This document shows positions 59,862-64,000 of a stretch of DNA of 64,000 nucleotides, in pieces. Position 1 is the stretch's first letter. Each line of letters starts with the position of its first letter. The position numbers and the translations under genes were made by a program. This DNA comes from Latilactobacillus fragifolii (lineage in GTDB: Bacteria > Bacillota > Bacilli > Lactobacillales > Lactobacillaceae), in assembly GCF_905332535.1 (NCBI RefSeq), contig NZ_CAJOCF010000001.1, forward strand, positions 186,001 to 250,000, written 5' to 3'. The notes below the pieces were generated by a model. The model was given only the letters and a program-made list of their open reading frames with translations. It searched no databases and was not told the origin of the DNA.

Positions 59862-59883
59862 AATAGAACGTACACAAAATTAG
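59842..59883 (+). pseudogene. Truncated gene start, 13 codons
   Basis: A strong GGAGG followed by ATG begins MTNQIHRIERTQN and then a stop, overlapping the end of the previous gene. It looks like the surviving 5' end of a lost gene in the immunity cassette. Confidence 0.35.
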
Positions 59884-59900
59884 GATAGCTAAAGTAAATT

Positions 59901-60000
59901 CGTTTTGGCCTAGCTATTAAAACTAGCAGTAACGGTCGAGCTTATGACTGGTTTTCTGCCATACTAGCCAATTGCAAGAGTTGGTTGCTAGTTGCATATT
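59901..60000 (+). pseudogene. Degraded 3' fragment of a second bioY
   Basis: One frame reads LMTGFLPY, stop, PIARVGC, stop. It parallels LMTGFMPYFPIEMIKC in the intact BioY (nucleotides 57750-57800). DNA similarity continues upstream (TTTTGG...TATTAAAA). The fragment has several stops and no start. It lies on the far side of the toxin-like cassette. Confidence 0.65.
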
Positions 60001-60154
60001 AAAAATATAAAAGGGTTGTTAATAGTCAGCACAACGTCATAGATTGATTTTAATAACCACAAATGTTATATTTTTATAGTTTTAAAAAATAAAAAATTAC
60101 ATGTGAAGAATAAAGTTCAAAGACATATTGGCAAATTCAAACTGGAGGAAAGCA

Positions 60155-60682
60155 ATGACTATAGGGAGTATAGCGGATTGGGTCGCGGCATTAGCAACGG
60201 TAGCAGCATTAATTGCAGCGATAGTTGCATATAGGGAAGCCCGTCGCGCAAATGAGATAGCGGTGGAAGAGTTGAAATTCCAAATTGAAGTTAGACCAGC
60301 ATTATATTTTTCTTTGGGGACACTATTAAACGAAGAGAATAAACTTTGTGGTTACGAATTATTATGTATTAATAACGGAACTGCACCAGCAATTTTGAAG
60401 GATCAAACGCGCGAAAAATGTAAACAGCAAACTTTTTATACGCAGTTGCGAAAGATTGACGCTGATCTTAATAAAAAACTACTCAACGAAGTTGTCGTTA
60501 ACAAGAATGAAGTTGTTTCATTATTTCACTTTGATTTATATTCTGCTGCCAATAAGTTTAATAGTGAACATTTCGTTGCTAATTTTTTAGAGAAATTTGC
60601 TGGAACAGAGCATAAATTAGCATTTAATATTATAGATGATGGTAAATATAAACGATTGACTTTAGAACATGAAGTCATTTAA
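60155..60682 (+). CDS. Unknown membrane-anchored protein
   Basis: I do not recognise a family. The 175-aa protein has one N-terminal membrane helix (about 5-27, WVAALATVAALIAAIVAY) followed by a basic stretch (REARRANEIAVEELK) and a soluble domain predicted to be mainly beta. A TTG at 60128 would extend it, but GGAGG stands 7 nt before the ATG at 60155. Proteins with this layout occur singly in accessory regions. No function can be assigned. Confidence 0.75.
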   Translation: MTIGSIADWVAALATVAALIAAIVAYREARRANEIAVEELKFQIEVRPALYFSLGTLLNEENKLCGYELLCINNGTAPAILKDQTREKCKQQTFYTQLRKIDADLNKKLLNEVVVNKNEVVSLFHFDLYSAANKFNSEHFVANFLEKFAGTEHKLAFNIIDDGKYKRLTLEHEVI

Positions 60683-60707
60683 GATAACCAATAAAAAATA
60701 TCATATG

Positions 60708-60750
60708 AAACCATGAAAAATTATATTAATATAATTTTTCATGGTTTTTT
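60708..60750 (+). terminator. Terminator formed by a perfect 40-bp palindrome
   Basis: AAACCATGAAAAATTATATT is followed immediately by its exact complement, then more T residues. It lies 25 bp after the preceding gene. The AT-rich stretch from here to 60964 holds no other gene and probably the esx promoter (TTGTTA at 60876 and TATATT at 60900 are weak candidates). Confidence 0.75.
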
Positions 60751-60964
60751 TATTTATAAAAAAGAAATGTTGAATTTTCAAATGAAATAAAAACTTTATA
60801 AATAAGCATTTTAATCAATTTATATTTAATTGTCGCCCGCTAAATATAATTTATGTGAATGTAAATATAGATATTTTGTTACAAAAAATCTATTGTAATT
60901 ATATTGTACATATGGTAAATTAATTATCGTTAAGTAGCTAAATTAAAACTAGGAGTGAATAACT

Positions 60965-61255
60965 ATGGCGCAAATCTCAGTCACACCAGAACAACTTATG
61001 GAACAGTCAAAAGTATATCTTAGAGCTAAGGAAGGTATTGAACGGGAAATTCAAACCGTCAATGCAATGAACAATACCATCCATGAAGAGTGGCAAGGTT
61101 CAGCATTTGAGGCTTACTTGGAACAGTATAACCAATTATATGGTCAAGTAACAAAGTTTGAAGAATTATTAGAAAGCATTAACTCGCAATTAAACAAATA
61201 TGCTCAAACTGTTGCTGAACGTGATGCACAGGATGCTAAGAGTTTTGGATTCTAA
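60965..61255 (+). CDS. esxA: WXG100-family type VII secretion substrate, EsxA-like
   Basis: A 96-aa helical-hairpin protein with the WXG motif (EEWQGSAFEAYLEQYNQL, Trp near residue 43) between two helices. EsxA-like proteins are secreted as dimers by type VIIb systems and are needed for system function. AGGAGTG precedes the ATG. The C-terminus has a Tyr in the position of the secretion signal, but the following residues do not fit YxxxD/E exactly. It is immediately upstream of an EsaA-like gene, which supports a T7SSb locus. Confidence 0.9.
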   Translation: MAQISVTPEQLMEQSKVYLRAKEGIEREIQTVNAMNNTIHEEWQGSAFEAYLEQYNQLYGQVTKFEELLESINSQLNKYAQTVAERDAQDAKSFGF

Positions 61256-61277
61256 GAAAATATAACTGGGTTACTAC

Positions 61278-61311
61278 TGACGTTAGCAATGTTTTGTGCT
61301 AACGTCATTTT
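61278..61311 (+). terminator. Hairpin between esxA and esaA
   Basis: A perfect 11-bp stem (TGACGTTAGCA with TGCTAACGTCA) has an 8-nt loop and a T-rich tail. It probably acts as a partial terminator, giving more esxA than downstream mRNA. Confidence 0.75.
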
Positions 61312-61330
61312 ATTTTGTGGAGGAAAGAAA

Positions 61331-64000
61331 ATGAAAAAGTTAAGTTATGCCAAGATAATGCTGCCAATACTGATTGGGGTCATTGTGTTAGCTTGTGCAT
61401 TGATTCGTTTAGGGGTCAATAATCAGCACATTCATCAATTGGATGGCAAACAAAAAAATACAATTCGGTATGTATTGGTTAATGAAGATCTCGGGGCTAA
61501 GTTTAATGGAAAAAGTATCCAGTTAGGTAGAAACTTTGTTAATTTAATTAATCAAGATACTGCACATTCATGGCAAGTTGCACCATTGAATGTGGCTGAA
61601 GCTGGGTTTAACAATGGATCGTATGATGTTGAAATTATTCTTCCGCAAAACTTTTCGCAAAAATTACTTAACTTGCAAAGTATGAATCCGCAAAAAGCCC
61701 AGATTACATACAAAGTACGGAAGGGGTCGAATGAACGGACGAACAAAATTGTCCAAGAAAAAGTGGGTACCATTTTAAATTCGTTCAATCAAAAAGTGAT
61801 TAAGATGTATTTTTCAAGCGTCTTGGCTAATCTTTCTGAGGCACAACGAAATGTGACTGGGATTGTGACTGGGGAACAAGAAACCCAAGCCACGCTTTCC
61901 ACAAACGTTCAAACCCCATTCAAATCATTACCAGAGAGTTTTACTGAAGTTATTAGTACGGCGGATAGTTTAAAAGGTCAAAACCAATCTTGGCAAGATC
62001 AACAAAATGAATTCAGCAAGAGTACGCAAGCGATGTTGGTGGATACCGGCAAGGATGTTAACGATAATGCACAAGCACTAACGAAATATATTGCGTTGTT
62101 GAAACAAATTAGTACGTTAAATGTCAAAAATGCTGATGCAGTAATGACTAAACAATCAGAAACCGATACTAAGGTCTATCGTGACTTTTATGACACGTAT
62201 GAAAAGACGCGTCAGCAAAATTTTGGTTTATTAGAAACTAAACAAGATGATGAACAACCAGCCACTGGATTAATCCCTGATATGGAAATAATTGGTACGT
62301 CATTTTCAGAAGCGCAGCAAAAGAGAATAACTGATTTAACAACGCAGATTGCATCGTTGAATCAGCAAAAGAGTGATTTACAAGGGCAATTGAATCAGAC
62401 TCAGGAACAATATTTTAATGGTAAGACGCCTGAAGAAGCGCAACCGGATGATATTAAAATATCAATAAAAAAGATGCTGCGTCATACTGTGACACCAAGT
62501 ATCTTACCAGCAGAATATCTGGAAAATATTGAAGATGACAAAGATCGAATTACAACTGCGACCCCAGAATTAGTCACGACATTGATGAATAAGAATTTAA
62601 TTGATGCGTCACAAGCCCAGGAATTAATGGCACAATATCGAATTGTTAATCAATATGTCAATAATGATCTGAAAAAGGCGTTGCCAAATGGTCAATTTAC
62701 ATTAATTAACGCTAAAGATGATTCAGAGCCAGGTAGTTATCAGGCCCACTTAAAAAATACAATGGTTATTCCAACAAATAACGAGGGCCGGCTGTCGTTA
62801 ATAGCTAATCGTCCGAACAACCCAAATCAAAAATTGAAAATAATAAATATTGAAAATGTGGTACAGCGGATTAATCAGCAAATCAAAAAGTACCGCGGGA
62901 TGGCAACTGCTCAACCAGATGGCAGTATTAGCATTGCTTTTAAAACACCGCGTAAGGATGATAAAGAAACGGTAATGATTCCAGAGCAGCTCAAAATTAG
63001 TTGCGATGTTGCCCTTCAATGGCAATTTAATGAAAAAGATAAGCAAAATGCTTACCGAACATTGGATTACAAATGGCAATATCAAGAAAAAAATCAATCA
63101 GCTGAAGTTCAAAGTACAGGTGAGTTAAGTTGTTTTGTTAATACGTACCAAACAGGAACTGCGTTGAAGAATGATATAACGCAGATTATCGGAACTTTCG
63201 ACACGTTAGGTAAGCTAAGTCAACAGTTGGTAGCAGTGTTCGGTTCACCAAGTATCGATGCCCCTAATAATGCCACCTTAACAACAAGTAAGTTTGCTGC
63301 TTGGTTGGCGGGTCAATCGAGTAGTAATAAGTTAGCGGATATTGCTGCAGATGACTCGGTTTATAACCAATATGGGTATATCAGTCAAGATACAATTGCC
63401 GGGTACATGGTCGATGCGTACCGCGAACAAGGAACACAAGTATGGCAGGCAACAAATAATCAAATCAATAAGTTAGAGGCTACTTTGAATAGTGATGACG
63501 GGGCCTCGTTAAACGCTACTTTAAACACCCTGTTGGGGACGCCATCCATCTTATTAGATCAAAAAGATAAGATAATGGCATGGTATCAACATGCTAGTCG
63601 CACTTTAGACGAAACCTATAAAAAATGGCAGGATAATCCTAAAATTGCTGTTAATTATAAGCAATATGAAGGTAATGAAAGTGATGAGATTAATAATATT
63701 TATTACGATCAAACCGCTGGCGATGATATTTTAAAAAGTTTTGAAACACTCAATACCAGTTCTCAGGAACAAGCTAAAAAGACGGCCGAAGGTGCTGCTA
63801 AAGTCGAAAGCTTATCAGACGAGTTTCAAACACTAACCAAGACAACGAAAACAACGAATGAAACGGCAAGCAAGGTGCTCAAAGAAACCAATAGTTTAGT
63901 TGGCACCGTAACTAAAAAAACAAGTAATAACCAGTCCTATGCGAATAATTTTAAGAATGTATTACAAAATACGCATACCGGCGGGGCGGACAATCAAAAT
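61331..64000 (+). CDS. esaA: Type VII secretion accessory protein EsaA-like (runs off window end)
   Basis: The frame is open for 890 codons from the ATG at 61331 to the last base of the window, so the 3' end is missing. GGAGG stands 7 nt before the ATG. One N-terminal membrane helix (about 8-28) is followed by the YhgE/Pip-type start (RYVLVNEDLGAKFNGK) and a very long, Gln/Asn/Thr-rich extracellular region with coiled-coil segments. This is the layout of EsaA/YueB, the surface-exposed T7SSb component that also serves as a phage receptor in Bacillus. The C-terminal membrane helices should lie beyond the window. Confidence 0.85.
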   Translation, partial: MKKLSYAKIMLPILIGVIVLACALIRLGVNNQHIHQLDGKQKNTIRYVLVNEDLGAKFNGKSIQLGRNFVNLINQDTAHSWQVAPLNVAEAGFNNGSYDVEIILPQNFSQKLLNLQSMNPQKAQITYKVRKGSNERTNKIVQEKVGTILNSFNQKVIKMYFSSVLANLSEAQRNVTGIVTGEQETQATLSTNVQTPFKSLPESFTEVISTADSLKGQNQSWQDQQNEFSKSTQAMLVDTGKDVNDNAQALTKYIALLKQISTLNVKNADAVMTKQSETDTKVYRDFYDTYEKTRQQNFGLLETKQDDEQPATGLIPDMEIIGTSFSEAQQKRITDLTTQIASLNQQKSDLQGQLNQTQEQYFNGKTPEEAQPDDIKISIKKMLRHTVTPSILPAEYLENIEDDKDRITTATPELVTTLMNKNLIDASQAQELMAQYRIVNQYVNNDLKKALPNGQFTLINAKDDSEPGSYQAHLKNTMVIPTNNEGRLSLIANRPNNPNQKLKIINIENVVQRINQQIKKYRGMATAQPDGSISIAFKTPRKDDKETVMIPEQLKISCDVALQWQFNEKDKQNAYRTLDYKWQYQEKNQSAEVQSTGELSCFVNTYQTGTALKNDITQIIGTFDTLGKLSQQLVAVFGSPSIDAPNNATLTTSKFAAWLAGQSSSNKLADIAADDSVYNQYGYISQDTIAGYMVDAYREQGTQVWQATNNQINKLEATLNSDDGASLNATLNTLLGTPSILLDQKDKIMAWYQHASRTLDETYKKWQDNPKIAVNYKQYEGNESDEINNIYYDQTAGDDILKSFETLNTSSQEQAKKTAEGAAKVESLSDEFQTLTKTTKTTNETASKVLKETNSLVGTVTKKTSNNQSYANNFKNVLQNTHTGGADNQN

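Overview
The window looks like a chromosomal segment of a low-to-moderate GC lactic acid bacterium, most likely Latilactobacillus (L. sakei or a close relative). This is inferred from the protein sequences, from gene orders typical of lactobacilli (atpBEFHAGDC, sufCDSUB, the fab/acc cluster, murT-gatD) and from strong GGAGG-type ribosome binding sites; no database search was possible. Almost every gene is on the + strand. Only a small hypothetical gene, gatD-murT and the tracrRNA are on the - strand.

Layout. 0-9.5 kb: an HrtBA-like ABC exporter, a CsbD-like stress protein, a TetR-regulated heterodimeric multidrug ABC exporter (LmrCD type), a serine beta-lactamase-like hydrolase, mannose-6-phosphate isomerase and an HD hydrolase. 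9.5-18 kb: peptidoglycan amidation (gatD-murT), then a housekeeping run of tdk, prfA, prmC, tsaC, glyA and upp. 18-24.7 kb: the complete F1Fo ATP synthase operon. 24.8-29.9 kb: envelope and cell-shape genes (a DUF1146 protein, murA, mbl, an EpuA-like peptide, yidD, a DUF2969 protein, rodA) and a GcvH-like protein. 29.9-32.8 kb: a T-box-controlled methionine ABC importer, metNIQ.

32.8-41.6 kb: a complete type II-A CRISPR-Cas locus. It holds cas9 (1368 codons, all catalytic residues present), a divergently transcribed tracrRNA between cas9 and cas1, then cas1, cas2, csn2 and an array of 37 repeats and 36 spacers. The array carries two near-identical spacers whose differences include one seed position. 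The Cas9 C-terminus lacks the Arg-x-Arg that reads NGG PAMs in SpCas9 and has Leu-Gln-Gln there.

41.6-46.9 kb: the suf iron-sulfur assembly operon, whose promoter is bracketed by a perfect 11-bp inverted repeat. 47.2-57.9 kb: a fatty-acid synthesis operon (fabZ1-fabH-acpP-fabD-fabG-fabF-accB-fabZ2-accC-accD-accA-fabI) ending in the biotin genes birA and bioY, which supply and attach the biotin needed by AccB. No fabT-like regulator gene is present. The first FabZ has Tyr where the catalytic His should be. An unexplained dyad lies at the predicted transcription start.

57.9-64 kb: an accessory, AT-rich region at the edge of a type VIIb (Esx/WXG100) secretion locus. It contains a decayed WXG100-like gene, a glycine-rich membrane protein resembling the toxin end of TspA-type T7SS effectors, a multi-TM protein resembling DUF443 (TsaI-type) immunity proteins, a degraded second copy of the 3' part of bioY, an unknown membrane-anchored protein, an intact WXG100 gene and a long EsaA-like gene that runs off the window end.
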